Shown here one piece after another: positions 27,706 to 36,664 of a stretch of DNA of 64,000 nt. Source of the DNA: Muribaculaceae bacterium (lineage in GTDB: Bacteria; Bacteroidota; Bacteroidia; Bacteroidales; Muribaculaceae). Made by a program: the position numbers and the translations under genes. Below the pieces are notes generated by a model. It worked only from the letters and a program-made list of their open reading frames with translations, searched no databases and was not told where the DNA came from. The DNA lies in assembly GCA_017621055.1 (NCBI GenBank), contig JAGATX010000033.1:44100-108099 (forward strand). Direction: 5' to 3'. The stretch's first letter is position 1; the number at the start of each line of letters is the position of its first letter.

Positions 27706-28220
27706 AACTGGACGGAAACAACATCTACCTTCGGGCAGTGGAGCCCGACGATATCGATTTTCTTTACCGCCTTGAAAACGAGGGAGGCAAGGAGGAGACA
27801 GGCTTCGCCACGGCTCCGCTGAGCCGGCAGCAACTCCATGAATACATTGTCGGTTACAGCGCCGACATTCATGCCGAGCGCCAGCTCAGGCTGATGATAT
27901 GCAGTGCTACCGACGGCGCCGCGGTGGGCACTGTCGACATCACCGATTACGAGCCTCGCGACAGGCGCGGGTTTGTGGGCATCGCCATCGGCGCGGCGCA
28001 CCGCCGCAAAGGTTACGGGCTCGAGGCTCTGATGATTTTATGCCGATATGCGGCCACGACTCTGGGGATGCATCAGCTCGCCGCCATGGTGGCAGTCGAC
28101 AATGAGGTGTCGCGCCACCTCTTTGTCCGTGCCGGCTTCAAACCCTGCGGGCGCCTGCGCAGCTGGCTGCGGCGAGGCAACACCTACGCCGACGCCCTCC
28201 TTTTCCAGAAACTTTTCTGA
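27702..28220 (+). CDS. GNAT family N-acetyltransferase
   Basis: A 172-residue acetyltransferase similar to RimJ/SpeG-type enzymes: IYLRAVEPDDIDFLYRLEN at the start, the acetyl-CoA-binding loop AHRRKGYGLEAL, and VDNEVSRHLFVRAGF. The acceptor (amine or protein N-terminus) is unknown. ATGA overlap with recR; a bidirectional terminator follows. Confidence 0.88.
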   Translation: MKLDGNNIYLRAVEPDDIDFLYRLENEGGKEETGFATAPLSRQQLHEYIVGYSADIHAERQLRLMICSATDGAAVGTVDITDYEPRDRRGFVGIAIGAAHRRKGYGLEALMILCRYAATTLGMHQLAAMVAVDNEVSRHLFVRAGFKPCGRLRSWLRRGNTYADALLFQKLF

Positions 28221-28260
28221 TTTTTTTTGCCGGGCATTTAAGAAAAGAACTACTCAATAA

Positions 28261-28307
28261 AATAACAGAGGCTGCGTCGCGGATTTTGCGGCGCAGCCTC
28301 TGTTATT
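28261..28307. terminator. Bidirectional terminator between recR/GNAT and aquaporin genes
   Basis: A 20-bp stem, AATAACAGAGGCTGCGTCGC paired with GCGGCGCAGCCTCTGTTATT (one G-U), lies between convergent genes. T-rich tracts follow in both directions. Confidence 0.85.
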
Positions 28308-28322
28308 GCGTTGGAGTCTTGG

Positions 28323-29024
28323 TCAGGCTATCGATTTGTTACCGCCGGCCATAGCTTTCCAGCAGAGCACGGCAATTACGGCGCCCACGACGGGACCGAC
28401 GATCATAATCCAGAAATCACCCCATGCGGAGGGATCGAACACGGCGGGGCCGAAGCTGCGGGCAGGGTTCACCGAGCAGTTGTCCACGGGTATTCCCACG
28501 GTGTTGACAAGACCGAGTGCCAGACCGATGGCGAGGCCGGCGAATTTGCCGAAGCCCTTGTTGGCATCGGTGGTGCCGAGGACTACCAGCACGAAGAAGA
28601 AGGTGAGGAGACCTTCGCTCAGCAGTGCCATGCCGGGTGTGGCTCCTGGCTGCAGTACGTTGGTTGCCAGATAACTCTGGCCGTTATCGTTCATGGTAAT
28701 ACCGCCGAAATCGAAGTCGGGGGCAAGTTGCATGAATGCATAGAGAAGACCGGCGCCTATTGTGGCACCGATGAGCTGGGCCACGATATAGCCCACACAT
28801 TCCTTAAAGCTCATGCGGCCCGACAGGAACACGGCGAGCGATACTGCCGGATTGACGTGGCAACCCGAGATGTTGCCGATAGCGTAGCACAGACAAACGA
28901 GTACCAGGCCGAAGCACAAGCCGATGCCGAGCACCCCGATGTGAGGACCGGCAAGAACAGCGCTTCCGCAGGCGAGGAGCACCAGAAACATTGTTCCGAT
29001 TCCTTCTGCTAACAGTTTCTTCAT
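28323..29024 (-). CDS. aqpZ: Aquaporin Z-like MIP channel
   Basis: A 233-residue inner-membrane channel with six transmembrane helices and two pore NPA motifs (CHVNPAVSLAVFLSGR and SVNPARSFGPAVF). The Arg of the selectivity filter follows the second NPA. The water-type rather than glycerol-type assignment rests on SFGPAVF and the absence of the GlpF Asp (NPARD); it is likely but not proven. It lies between terminators and so is monocistronic. Confidence 0.9.
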   Translation of the reverse strand: MKKLLAEGIGTMFLVLLACGSAVLAGPHIGVLGIGLCFGLVLVCLCYAIGNISGCHVNPAVSLAVFLSGRMSFKECVGYIVAQLIGATIGAGLLYAFMQLAPDFDFGGITMNDNGQSYLATNVLQPGATPGMALLSEGLLTFFFVLVVLGTTDANKGFGKFAGLAIGLALGLVNTVGIPVDNCSVNPARSFGPAVFDPSAWGDFWIMIVGPVVGAVIAVLCWKAMAGGNKSIA

Positions 29025-29126
29025 AATGTTATGTAGTTGAATAGTGAGTAAAACAGGGTAGGAGAGTGCCCTTTTAAGTTAAAACGCAGTTGCGGAAGTT
29101 TGGTTTTTCCGAGAGGCTAAAAAAAA

Positions 29127-29159
29127 CGGTCCCCTGTCGTGAATTAAGACAGGAGACCG
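29127..29159 (-). terminator. Intrinsic terminator of the Wza/Wzc operon
   Basis: A 12-bp stem, CGGTCCCCTGTC with GACAGGAGACCG (one mismatch). On the minus strand it is followed by TTTTTTTT, a strong terminator 27 bases after the stop at 29186. Confidence 0.9.
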
Positions 29160-29185
29160 ATAATCTTGTGGTCTATAATCCGGCG

Positions 29186-31549
29186 TCAACCGTGGGGATA
29201 TCCGTAGCCGTACGATTTGTGGTTGTTGTACGAGCCGTAGCGGCGGTAGAGATAAGCGCTGCTCTTGATATCCACGCCGTTGAGGACGACGTATACATGT
29301 TTGAGTTTCTTCAGAGCCGTAGCGTCGTGGAGAGTCTTGAGGCTACCGCGGCTCGAATAGTTGGCGCGGGTGACAAACAGCTGCAGATCGGAATGACGGA
29401 GGATGAGGTAAGTGTCGGAAATCACGCCGATAGGCGCCGAGTCGATAATCACATAGTCGAATTCCTTACGGAGCAGGCTCATGAGTTCGTCCATGTTTGG
29501 CGACATCAGAAGCTCGTTGGGGTTCGGGGGGATGGGGCCGGCCGGCAGGATGTAGAGGTTGGGGTTGAGGTTGCTCTGAACTATCAGCCGATCGATGTTG
29601 TGCTCCTGGCCCGAAAGGAAGGTGGTGAGGCCTCGCTGGTTGTCGAGCCCGAAGCGCTTGGCCAGCACCGGACGGCGGATATCAGCGCCTATCACCACCA
29701 CTTTCTTACCGGCGAGGGCATATGTGAGCGCAAGGTTGGTAGCGACGAAAGTCTTGCCTTCGCCCGATATGGCGGAGGTCAGGAGTATCACATTGTTGTC
29801 GTCGGGACGGCGTGCAAAGCTGATGTTGTTGCGCAGCAGGCGGAAGAGCTCGGCGATGGGCGTGGAAACATTCTCGCCGACAACGATATCGTCGTGTGTG
29901 CCTTTGTCGGCAGCGCATATCTCACCGACGATGGGCACGGATGTGAAGCGGCGCAGTTCCTCCTGGTCGCCAAAACGCGGGAACAGGTAGCGGCGCACAA
30001 AGATCCACAATGCAGGGATGCCCAGACCGATGATGAGCGAGGCAAGAAGGATGAGGAATTTGCGGGGTGCTACGGGCGTCTCGCCGATGGGGTCATCGAT
30101 AAGGCGTGCGGTATTTGTGGCGAGGGTCTTCTGAAGAGCTATTTCTTCACGTCGCTGCAGCAGGAAGGTGTAAATGTTGACTTTCACCTGCTGTTCGCGG
30201 AATATTTCCTGAAGACCTTTGTCGACGGTAGGTGTTGATGCCAGCTGGCCTACACTCCGGTTCTCAAGAGCGTTGATGTTTGCGATGCGTGATTCAAGAT
30301 TTCGTTTGGCAGATACGATGGTCTGAAGTATGCGCACTTTCTGGCGCGACAGATCTTCCTGAATCGATGCCACGATGGGGCTGTTCTGAGTGGTTCCGTC
30401 GAGCGTGCGGTGAAGAATGTTCACACGGTTGTTGTACTGCTCGATGGCGGCGGTGATGGAGGGGTCCTCGACGGCCGACGGCAGGAGCTCGTAGGTTCCG
30501 GCGGTGGTAACCAGGCGTTCTATTTCATTAAGCACGCTCATGTTGGCCTCGGCCTCGGCAAGCTGTGTCTGATAGTTGCTCTGGAGGTTGAGGTTGAGAT
30601 TGCTCTGGGCCTGAAGGTCGGTGATGTTGTGAGCCTGGCGATAGGATTGCAGGCGGTTCTCGACATCGCGCAACTCGTCGTTGATCATCACCAGACGGTC
30701 GAGAATGAATGCCTCGGTCTGTATTGCCGAGCGGTTCTTGTCCTCTATGATGTCGCGGTTGTAGAAGTCGAGCAAGGCATTGATTATATCCACGCCTTTT
30801 GCCACCACATCCGACGTATATGCCACCCGGATAATCTTTTCGCTATTCTTTGCGAACTCGATGTTTAGGTTCGACGAAACTATCTTGGCCATTGCACGCG
30901 GGCTGCGGATAACGGCTATCTCCGTGCCTTCCATCTCGGCAATCATGGGGTTGCGTGATACAGTGATGGTACCGTGCGAAAGTTCGACGGTATACGGCAG
31001 GCTGACGTCCTTGAATTCTTTTTCCTCCTTTACCTTGTTGTATGTGGTCTTTGCCTCGATGTTGTATGTTCCGTCATCGTTCATCTTCACGCTGAGTTTG
31101 ATGGGTGCCTGCAGCGAAGGCAGCGATGCCGAATCAAGCGATGCTATGATGGCATTGTTCAGATACAGAGGTTTGTTGCGGAGTGTGCCTTTCTTATAAT
31201 ATGTATAGCAAAGATTGAGCGAATCCACAATCTTTATCACATTGTTGCGGCTCTTGAGAATTTCTATCTCCGTTTCGTCGATATAGTTCTTCATGGCCAC
31301 CAGAGGATCCGACGAATCAAGCGTCAGAGCACTCATGGGTGAGCTTTCGCTGTCGCCGCTGAGGTAGATCGACGATTCCACACGATATACGGGGATGACG
31401 GTGGCGATATAGAAAATGCCGAGGCCGATGAAGATTATGGCGCTGAGGAGAAACCACTTCCAGTGCGAGAGGTAGTCCAGCAACAGGCCGGTAGTATCGA
31501 AATTCTCGGAGGAGTCCACACCCTCCTTGTTCTTGAGGTCTTCTGCCAT
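29186..31549 (-). CDS. Polysaccharide co-polymerase / tyrosine autokinase (Wzc-like)
   Basis: A 787-residue inner-membrane protein. It has an N-terminal Wzz part with transmembrane helix at about 35-58, a long periplasmic coiled-coil region (to ~500), and a second helix (LILLASLIIGLGIPALWIFV). A cytoplasmic BY-kinase follows, with Walker A SAISGEGKTFVATNL, VVVIGADIRRP (Walker A') and YVIIDSAPIGV. It ends in a Tyr cluster (YLYRRYGSYNNHKSYGYGY), the expected autophosphorylation tail. It controls export and chain length of capsule or exopolysaccharide. It follows the Wza-like gene by two bases. No glycosyltransferases are next to it. Confidence 0.93.
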   Translation of the reverse strand: MAEDLKNKEGVDSSENFDTTGLLLDYLSHWKWFLLSAIIFIGLGIFYIATVIPVYRVESSIYLSGDSESSPMSALTLDSSDPLVAMKNYIDETEIEILKSRNNVIKIVDSLNLCYTYYKKGTLRNKPLYLNNAIIASLDSASLPSLQAPIKLSVKMNDDGTYNIEAKTTYNKVKEEKEFKDVSLPYTVELSHGTITVSRNPMIAEMEGTEIAVIRSPRAMAKIVSSNLNIEFAKNSEKIIRVAYTSDVVAKGVDIINALLDFYNRDIIEDKNRSAIQTEAFILDRLVMINDELRDVENRLQSYRQAHNITDLQAQSNLNLNLQSNYQTQLAEAEANMSVLNEIERLVTTAGTYELLPSAVEDPSITAAIEQYNNRVNILHRTLDGTTQNSPIVASIQEDLSRQKVRILQTIVSAKRNLESRIANINALENRSVGQLASTPTVDKGLQEIFREQQVKVNIYTFLLQRREEIALQKTLATNTARLIDDPIGETPVAPRKFLILLASLIIGLGIPALWIFVRRYLFPRFGDQEELRRFTSVPIVGEICAADKGTHDDIVVGENVSTPIAELFRLLRNNISFARRPDDNNVILLTSAISGEGKTFVATNLALTYALAGKKVVVIGADIRRPVLAKRFGLDNQRGLTTFLSGQEHNIDRLIVQSNLNPNLYILPAGPIPPNPNELLMSPNMDELMSLLRKEFDYVIIDSAPIGVISDTYLILRHSDLQLFVTRANYSSRGSLKTLHDATALKKLKHVYVVLNGVDIKSSAYLYRRYGSYNNHKSYGYGYPHG

Positions 31550-31551
31550 GA

Positions 31552-32403
31552 TCAGTTCTTAGTAAGATTAAGGATGCCGATAACCAGCGAAGCGAGCGAC
31601 GAAATACCACCCACAATGGTGATTGTCGAGGCTACGCCGGGGTTCATCTGCCACGCCTGCGCGCGCATGGATTTATTGGGTTGCACGTAAATGAAGTCGT
31701 TCTGCTGAAGATTGAAGTAAGGCGACAGCAGCAGATTCTTGTCCTGCAGGTTGAGACGGTGAACCTCGCGCGTGCCGTCGGGATTGGTGCGGTAGAGCAG
31801 CACGTTTTCGCGGTCACCCTTGATGTCGAGGTCGCCGGCCATGGAGATCGCTTCAAGGAATGTCATGCGCTCATTGCGACTCTGATAGATGCCGGGGTTC
31901 TTGACGGCGCCGGCCACCGATACGCGGAAATTCATCAGGCGGATATCTACGTTGGGTTGCTCAGTGACGTAACGCGGATATATGGCGTCTACTATCTCCT
32001 GGGCTACCTGTTGCTTCGTAAGACCACCTACATGGATTCTGCCCACGATGGGGAACTCTATGTTGCCGTCAGCGCCCACAAGGTAATAGTCGGTGGAGAC
32101 TTCCAGGCCGCTGTTGTTGTAGTTGGTAGTCTGGCGGTTGATCTGCACTATTTTGCCCTCGGAGTCGACATAGCGCCCTTTGTTGAACGGCGCTACTGCG
32201 GCCATGTTGGCAGAGGTAACTTCGATATTGAGGAGGTCGCCCGGAGCGATTACCGGGTCACTTACCATCTGTACATCGGAGAGGACTTCCGAGGGTATGG
32301 TCTCGGCATCAATAAGATAGGGCACTTTTTTGGGTGCGGAGCAGCTTGTTGCCAATATCATGGCGACGGCGGCGCAGCAGCTCAGACGAGTCAGCATTTT
32401 CAT
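31552..32403 (-). CDS. Polysaccharide export lipoprotein (Wza-like)
   Basis: A 283-residue outer-membrane lipoprotein with lipobox LATSC at about residues 17-21. A polysaccharide export domain follows (VIAPGDLLNIEV, YLVGADGNIEFPIVGRIHVGGLT), then a SLBB-type segment (VSVAGAVKNPGIYQSRNERMTFLEAI), and a C-terminal hydrophobic helix (ITIVGGISSLASLVIGILNL). It forms the channel partner of the downstream tyrosine autokinase. Confidence 0.92.
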   Translation of the reverse strand: MKMLTRLSCCAAVAMILATSCSAPKKVPYLIDAETIPSEVLSDVQMVSDPVIAPGDLLNIEVTSANMAAVAPFNKGRYVDSEGKIVQINRQTTNYNNSGLEVSTDYYLVGADGNIEFPIVGRIHVGGLTKQQVAQEIVDAIYPRYVTEQPNVDIRLMNFRVSVAGAVKNPGIYQSRNERMTFLEAISMAGDLDIKGDRENVLLYRTNPDGTREVHRLNLQDKNLLLSPYFNLQQNDFIYVQPNKSMRAQAWQMNPGVASTITIVGGISSLASLVIGILNLTKN

Positions 32404-32449
32404 TGCTATATTCTGTGTTCTTTAATGAAAGGTCGATTTTTATGCGCGG

Positions 32450-32481
32450 CAAAATTACATAAAATTTGTTAGAAGAACAAA
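32450..32481 (-). promoter_or_regulatory. Promoter of the Wza/Wzc operon
   Basis: On the minus strand TTTG (32481-32478), 20 bases, then TAATTTTG (32457-32450): a complete -33/-7 pair about 45 bases before the start codon. Confidence 0.85.
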
Positions 32482-32584
32482 TGTTTATGCGGAATGTGAC
32501 CGAAAAATCACTCTTAAATACTCAAATCGACAATCACGGTGATTTTTGAACGTTATATTATATACATTTATAAAAAACATCCCT

Positions 32585-33190
32585 ATGGACCGGACAAATA
32601 TGAATACAGCAACCGACAGACAAGTTGAAAGTCACCCATGGGCTCCCTTTGTGCCCGAAAATGCCAGAGTTATAGTTTTGGGCGCATTCCCGCCCGGACG
32701 CCATCGCTGGAGCATGGAGTTCTATTATCCCAATCCTCAAAACGACTTCTGGAGAATAATGGGCCTGCTCTTTTTCGGCGACAAAGATGCGCTGTACGAC
32801 AGCCGGACGCGCACATTTCGCCTCGACGATATCAAACAGCTCCTTACCGTCAAAGGAATAGCCATGGCCGATACAGCAGCCGAGGCCGTGCGGTTGCGCA
32901 ACAACGCCTCTGATAAATATCTCCAGCCGGTACGCCCCCTCGACCTCGTCGCCGTCCTGGCCCGGATGCCCAACTGCCGCGCCATGGGAACCACCGGCGA
33001 GCGTGCTGCCGGTATCCTTGCCAAGATCACCGGCACAGAAGTACCTCCAATAGGACAGCCACTGATGGTCGACGCATTGCCCGCTATCTGGCGCCTTCCA
33101 TCGTCGTCGAGGGCTTATCCCCTTGCTCTCGACAAAAAAGCTGCTGTCTACCATAGATTTTTTGAAAGTGCCGGCGTAGAACTTTTATAG
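32585..33190 (+). CDS. Uracil-DNA glycosylase superfamily protein (Mug/deoxyinosine-type)
   Basis: A 201-residue protein of the UDG fold: VIVLGAFPPGRHRWSMEFYYPNPQNDFWRIMG (motif 1 and the base-stacking Phe region), GIAMADTAAEAVR, and a C-terminal LPSSSRA motif. It excises deaminated bases in DNA repair; the exact base is not readable. The start at 32585 is preferred over an upstream in-frame ATG that adds hydrophobic, non-conserved residues. Confidence 0.8.
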   Translation: MDRTNMNTATDRQVESHPWAPFVPENARVIVLGAFPPGRHRWSMEFYYPNPQNDFWRIMGLLFFGDKDALYDSRTRTFRLDDIKQLLTVKGIAMADTAAEAVRLRNNASDKYLQPVRPLDLVAVLARMPNCRAMGTTGERAAGILAKITGTEVPPIGQPLMVDALPAIWRLPSSSRAYPLALDKKAAVYHRFFESAGVELL

Positions 33191-33270
33191 TCCCGACGGT
33201 GTTCTAAAATCAAAGAATGCCGGGCGCCAACCCCGCTCAGGAAGCAAGTACCTCTAATAATTATTCCGTC

Positions 33271-33879
33271 ATGAAAGATTTAGCCGCAATGCTCTTCAAG
33301 GTCGACAGCCCGCGAAAGGCTCCCGTAGCCGGCGGTCTGCTCATCGCCGAGCCCTTTCTGCGAGAATCGTATTTTTCTCACGGCGTAATTACGGTAATAG
33401 ACTATGCCCCCCGGGACGGCGCCACCGGCGTAGTGATGAACACCTCGTCCGGCTATAATCTCGATGACCTCCTTGACGGAGTAAAAGTCACGGAAAAAAT
33501 TCCGGTATTCTGCGGGGGTCCTCTGGAGCAGGATCGCCTTTTCTTTATCCATACCCTCGGCGACGATATCCTGCCGGGAGCCCGCCGCTTTTGCGACAAC
33601 CTGTATATCGGGGGCGATTTCGGGGCTATGCGCGACTATCTCGCCGCCGGATATCCCACAGCAGGATGCGTCCGGTTCTTTATCGGATACAGCTGTTGGG
33701 GCGAAGGTCAGCTTGAAGAAGAAATCAACCGCGCAACATGGGTGAGTCTGCCTCAGATCACCGATACAACAGCGCTCCTCACCGGTGGAGGCGACACATA
33801 TTGGCACAAAGCCGTGCGCCGTCTGGGCGACAGCCACCGCTCGTGGAACCTGCTCCCTCTCGACCCTCAGTGCAACTGA
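33271..33879 (+). CDS. YqgE/AlgH family protein
   Basis: A 202-residue protein of the UPF0301 family: GGLLIAEPFLRESYFSHGVITVID, GATGVVMNTSSGYNLDDLL, FCGGPLEQDRLFFIHTL and FFIGYSCWGEGQLEEEI. The biochemical role is unknown. The start at 33271 matches the family N-terminus; an in-frame ATG at 33217 would add 18 polar residues and cannot be excluded. Confidence 0.88.
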   Translation: MKDLAAMLFKVDSPRKAPVAGGLLIAEPFLRESYFSHGVITVIDYAPRDGATGVVMNTSSGYNLDDLLDGVKVTEKIPVFCGGPLEQDRLFFIHTLGDDILPGARRFCDNLYIGGDFGAMRDYLAAGYPTAGCVRFFIGYSCWGEGQLEEEINRATWVSLPQITDTTALLTGGGDTYWHKAVRRLGDSHRSWNLLPLDPQCN

Positions 33880-34241
33880 CCGCCCCGTCGAGTTGCACAG
33901 TCCATTACTGCAATCCTAATTCGCGACGCTTCTTTTTAGAGCCGGCTCTTAGCCAGACTGGCGGCAATCATATCATAGCCGCCTTTATTCATCCTGCATT
34001 TCGGCCACCTGTTCAGGCGAACATTTTACATCGGTAAATTTCTATTTTCATGGCATCTGTATTTGGTTTTTGTGGATAGTAACAGAAAAGTAGTGGCACT
34101 TGTAGGACTGTCCGATTTCGCAATCTCCCCGATAAACCACCGAAAATACACGGACTTGCCATTTTTCAACATCTTACTTTACTGAGGGCCACATATTTAT
34201 GGAAAATATTAACAGCACATGCAAAAAAATCAACGCGAAAA
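33880..34241. other. Intergenic stretch without a recognised gene
   Basis: No credible protein or RNA gene is seen. A minus-strand frame beginning MNKGGYDMIAASLAKSRL ends after 18 codons and may be a gene relic beside the tRNA integration target. Confidence 0.4.
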
Positions 34242-34273
34242 TTTGGCAAATACAAAAATAAAGACTAACTTTG
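34242..34273 (+). promoter_or_regulatory. Promoter of tRNA-Ser
   Basis: TTTG at 34242-34245, a 20-base gap, then TAACTTTG at 34266-34273, about 60 bases before the tRNA. Confidence 0.85.
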
Positions 34274-34335
34274 CACTCACAAAACGGGAAGCAACCCCGC
34301 CGGCAAAGCAGCTCAGCTCTTTTGCCGCATAAATT

Positions 34336-34422
34336 GGAGAGGTGGGTGAGTGGCTGAAACCACCAGTTTGCTAAACTGACGTAGGAGAATTCCTACCACG
34401 AGTTCGAATCTCGTCCTCTCCG
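34336..34422 (+). tRNA. tRNA-Ser (anticodon GCU)
   Basis: The acceptor stem GGAGAGG pairs with CCTCTCC, followed by the discriminator G. The D-arm region is GGTGAGTGGCTGAAACC. The anticodon loop is TTGCTAA with anticodon GCT. A long variable arm (GTAGGAGAATTCCTAC) marks a class II tRNA, and the T arm is ACGAGTTCGAATCTCGT. CCA is not encoded. The 3' side borders the AT-rich island, so this is its probable attachment site. Confidence 0.95.
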
Positions 34423-34426
34423 CAAT

Positions 34427-34451
34427 AAAGCCTGATTTTCAGGCTTTTATT
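34427..34451 (+). terminator. Terminator of tRNA-Ser
   Basis: AAAGCCTGA pairs perfectly with TCAGGCTTT around a TTT loop, followed by TATTG. Confidence 0.7.
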
Positions 34452-34469
34452 GTATCTACACCCAATTTT

Positions 34470-34500
34470 ACACCCAAATCCTGTAAAGTTGGGTGTTTTT
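34470..34500 (+). terminator. Second hairpin with T-tract downstream of tRNA-Ser
   Basis: ACACCCAA pairs with TTGGGTGT and is followed by TTTTT. The same ACACCCAA occurs once more 13 bases upstream, giving a short tandem pair. Confidence 0.5.
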
Positions 34501-34623
34501 ATATATTCTTAACTCCGTGGGCTAGTCAAAAAGAAAACGGCATTAACATTTAACGCACAACTTGGCTACCCCCACTACCCCTTCCACTCCAACTCCTTAT
34601 TATTTTGCCCAGCCCTCTACATA

Positions 34624-34669
34624 TTGGTTTAGGTTTAGTCGGGCATATATAAAGCCCGAACCAAACCAA
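34624..34669. repeat. Palindromic element with GGGCATATATAA core (copy 1)
   Basis: TTGGTTT at the left end pairs with AAACCAA at the right, and inside it TCGGGC pairs with GCCCGA around ATATATAAA. A related element with the same core in opposite orientation lies at 47431-47470. Confidence 0.55.
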
Positions 34670-34735
34670 ATTTACAAAACAAGCCTCGGCAACCACCAAC
34701 GTTGGCACCAAAGTCCGGAAACTATTTCTAACATT

Positions 34736-36664
34736 TCATTTTATATTAACAGAATATGATTTTAGCATATCCTCTATTTCAACCATAAATATATCACAAT
34801 CAGAATATAATTTTATGATTGCGTCTTCTACAGTTAGCCCATTAGATGTTGAGATTGCTAATATCGCATTAAATAGACTTGATGCATAAAATAAGGCTCG
34901 ATTGGCATAATAGGGTAACTGCCGGTCAATTAAATTAGCATCGTGGACTATATAATTTCGTAAACGATATATATAAGTTAATTCATTCTTTACTTCATTC
35001 CTAAATGAGCTAATTCCGTTGCCTGACATATTATAGTAATCCACAAATGAAATCAGGTCATCAACAACACTCTTCTCTGTTATACTTTCAATGATTGTTG
35101 GAAGCATTTTGAAGAAAATGGGAAAATCAATATTGTCACTACCAAATAACGAAGTGTTGACTTCGTCTGGAACGTGCCATCTATTCTGCATTATCTTTGT
35201 GTTGTAGTATAGCCTGTCAATAAAATCGCGTTTGCATGTAATAAAATGATTTCTATTAACAAGAGGCACTATGATTTCATGGACAAAGTCCAAAATCCCA
35301 TTCTCATTTTTAGAGATTAAGGATTTCTTATAATTTTCTGATAACTTGATTAAACTTTCAATTGCAAACCAACTAAATAGTAATTTATCAGAAGCTGTGT
35401 TGGCATTTTCAGCAGATGTAATCCATTTTGCTGAATTAGAAAGTCGTCCAAACTCTTTTAAAGATATTCTCCTTAGTTTAGCTATCCTATCCGAATAGTC
35501 TGTAAGAGCTGTTGTATTGCGGCTTGCATCATTGCTATAATATAGATATTTAATATCCGGTGTGGGTTCCTCTTTTCTGTTTGGGAGGCTAATTTCAATA
35601 ATATTTTCTTGGCTAATTACGATAGTTATTTTGTTAGTATTTAATGTGATAGGAAGCTGAAAACTATTCCAAATTTGAATCATCGAAAGAATCTCATTGA
35701 CTTTGATTACAGCATTCTCAACAGTGGTTTTAATAGATTTGTGGAGAATAGGTACAGCAACATTCACCAATTGTTGGTCTTTCGATGGCGTTTCTATCCA
35801 ATAATGCTCGTTATTCGTGATGTATCGTTTTTCAGTGCTTTCACAATTTATGGTATAAAATTCAATATCATTGACGGTTAGCTGTAACGGGCCCTTAATC
35901 CCTTCTAACCTTAGTAATACTTTGGCAGGCTTACCCTTTTCTTCATAATATAGATTAAGTATTTCCACCTTATCTTTCGGTGAAAGTTCTCTAAAATATT
36001 TTGATAATATTGTTTCGTATTCTTGTACAGAGGCATAATCTTGTTTATTAAACCCACAAACATTATCTTCAGCAGCGATTACATCCCATGTGTCCGCCAT
36101 AATAATTTGCGGATGATATATCATATTAGCAATGTCATCTAAAACGAAGCCCTTACTAAGTAATTCCCCTATTAATATATCCGTATAGATATGTATATGT
36201 TTCCTTTCAGAAATAGAAATAGCCGCATCTATGCTCAATATCTCAGATAGTTTGCGAATGGTTGCATAATACAATTCGCCATTATCCATCTTACTGAGAA
36301 TCTGAGAACAAATAGAAGAAACCAAAACTGGTTTTTGAAACCAGTTGTTTAATGCCAAAGCACAATATTTTTTGAAAGAGCTAAAAACATCAGTTTTTTC
36401 CCAATTACTTAATAATTGTTCATAGACTTTCCAAACTGCCTTATTAGGTGAATTTAAGGATTTAACATCCGAAACAATACTCTCTAAAAGGAAACGTGGG
36501 CTTTCAATCTTTGAGCCCAATTTAGCAGAGTCCATTATGTCAAGAACTCTCGCCGGCCAATATCTCTGCCAATAATCTACTCGTGTAGAAATGGGGGCAA
36601 AATTATACTCATCCCTATTCATATGGATATTGCCTCTAATTACTTTTGTTTGAATAAAGTTCAT
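34736..36664 (-). CDS. HEPN-type (Apea-like) hypothetical protein of the defence cargo
   Basis: A 642-residue AT-rich gene with no close match that I recognise. The C-terminal ~200 residues look like an ApeA/HEPN helical domain: SWFAIESLIKLSENYKKS, later YRLRNYIVHDA. Residues R569 to H574 (RNYIVH) fit the R-x4-6-H RNase motif of HEPN toxins. The N-terminal 400 residues show no motif I can name. It follows the methyltransferase gene with a 29-base overlap; a second ATG at 36622 would remove the overlap. Its place at the end of a methyltransferase/helicase cluster suggests an effector or accessory of phage defence (inference). Confidence 0.7.
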   Translation of the reverse strand: MNFIQTKVIRGNIHMNRDEYNFAPISTRVDYWQRYWPARVLDIMDSAKLGSKIESPRFLLESIVSDVKSLNSPNKAVWKVYEQLLSNWEKTDVFSSFKKYCALALNNWFQKPVLVSSICSQILSKMDNGELYYATIRKLSEILSIDAAISISERKHIHIYTDILIGELLSKGFVLDDIANMIYHPQIIMADTWDVIAAEDNVCGFNKQDYASVQEYETILSKYFRELSPKDKVEILNLYYEEKGKPAKVLLRLEGIKGPLQLTVNDIEFYTINCESTEKRYITNNEHYWIETPSKDQQLVNVAVPILHKSIKTTVENAVIKVNEILSMIQIWNSFQLPITLNTNKITIVISQENIIEISLPNRKEEPTPDIKYLYYSNDASRNTTALTDYSDRIAKLRRISLKEFGRLSNSAKWITSAENANTASDKLLFSWFAIESLIKLSENYKKSLISKNENGILDFVHEIIVPLVNRNHFITCKRDFIDRLYYNTKIMQNRWHVPDEVNTSLFGSDNIDFPIFFKMLPTIIESITEKSVVDDLISFVDYYNMSGNGISSFRNEVKNELTYIYRLRNYIVHDANLIDRQLPYYANRALFYASSLFNAILAISTSNGLTVEDAIIKLYSDCDIFMVEIEDMLKSYSVNIK

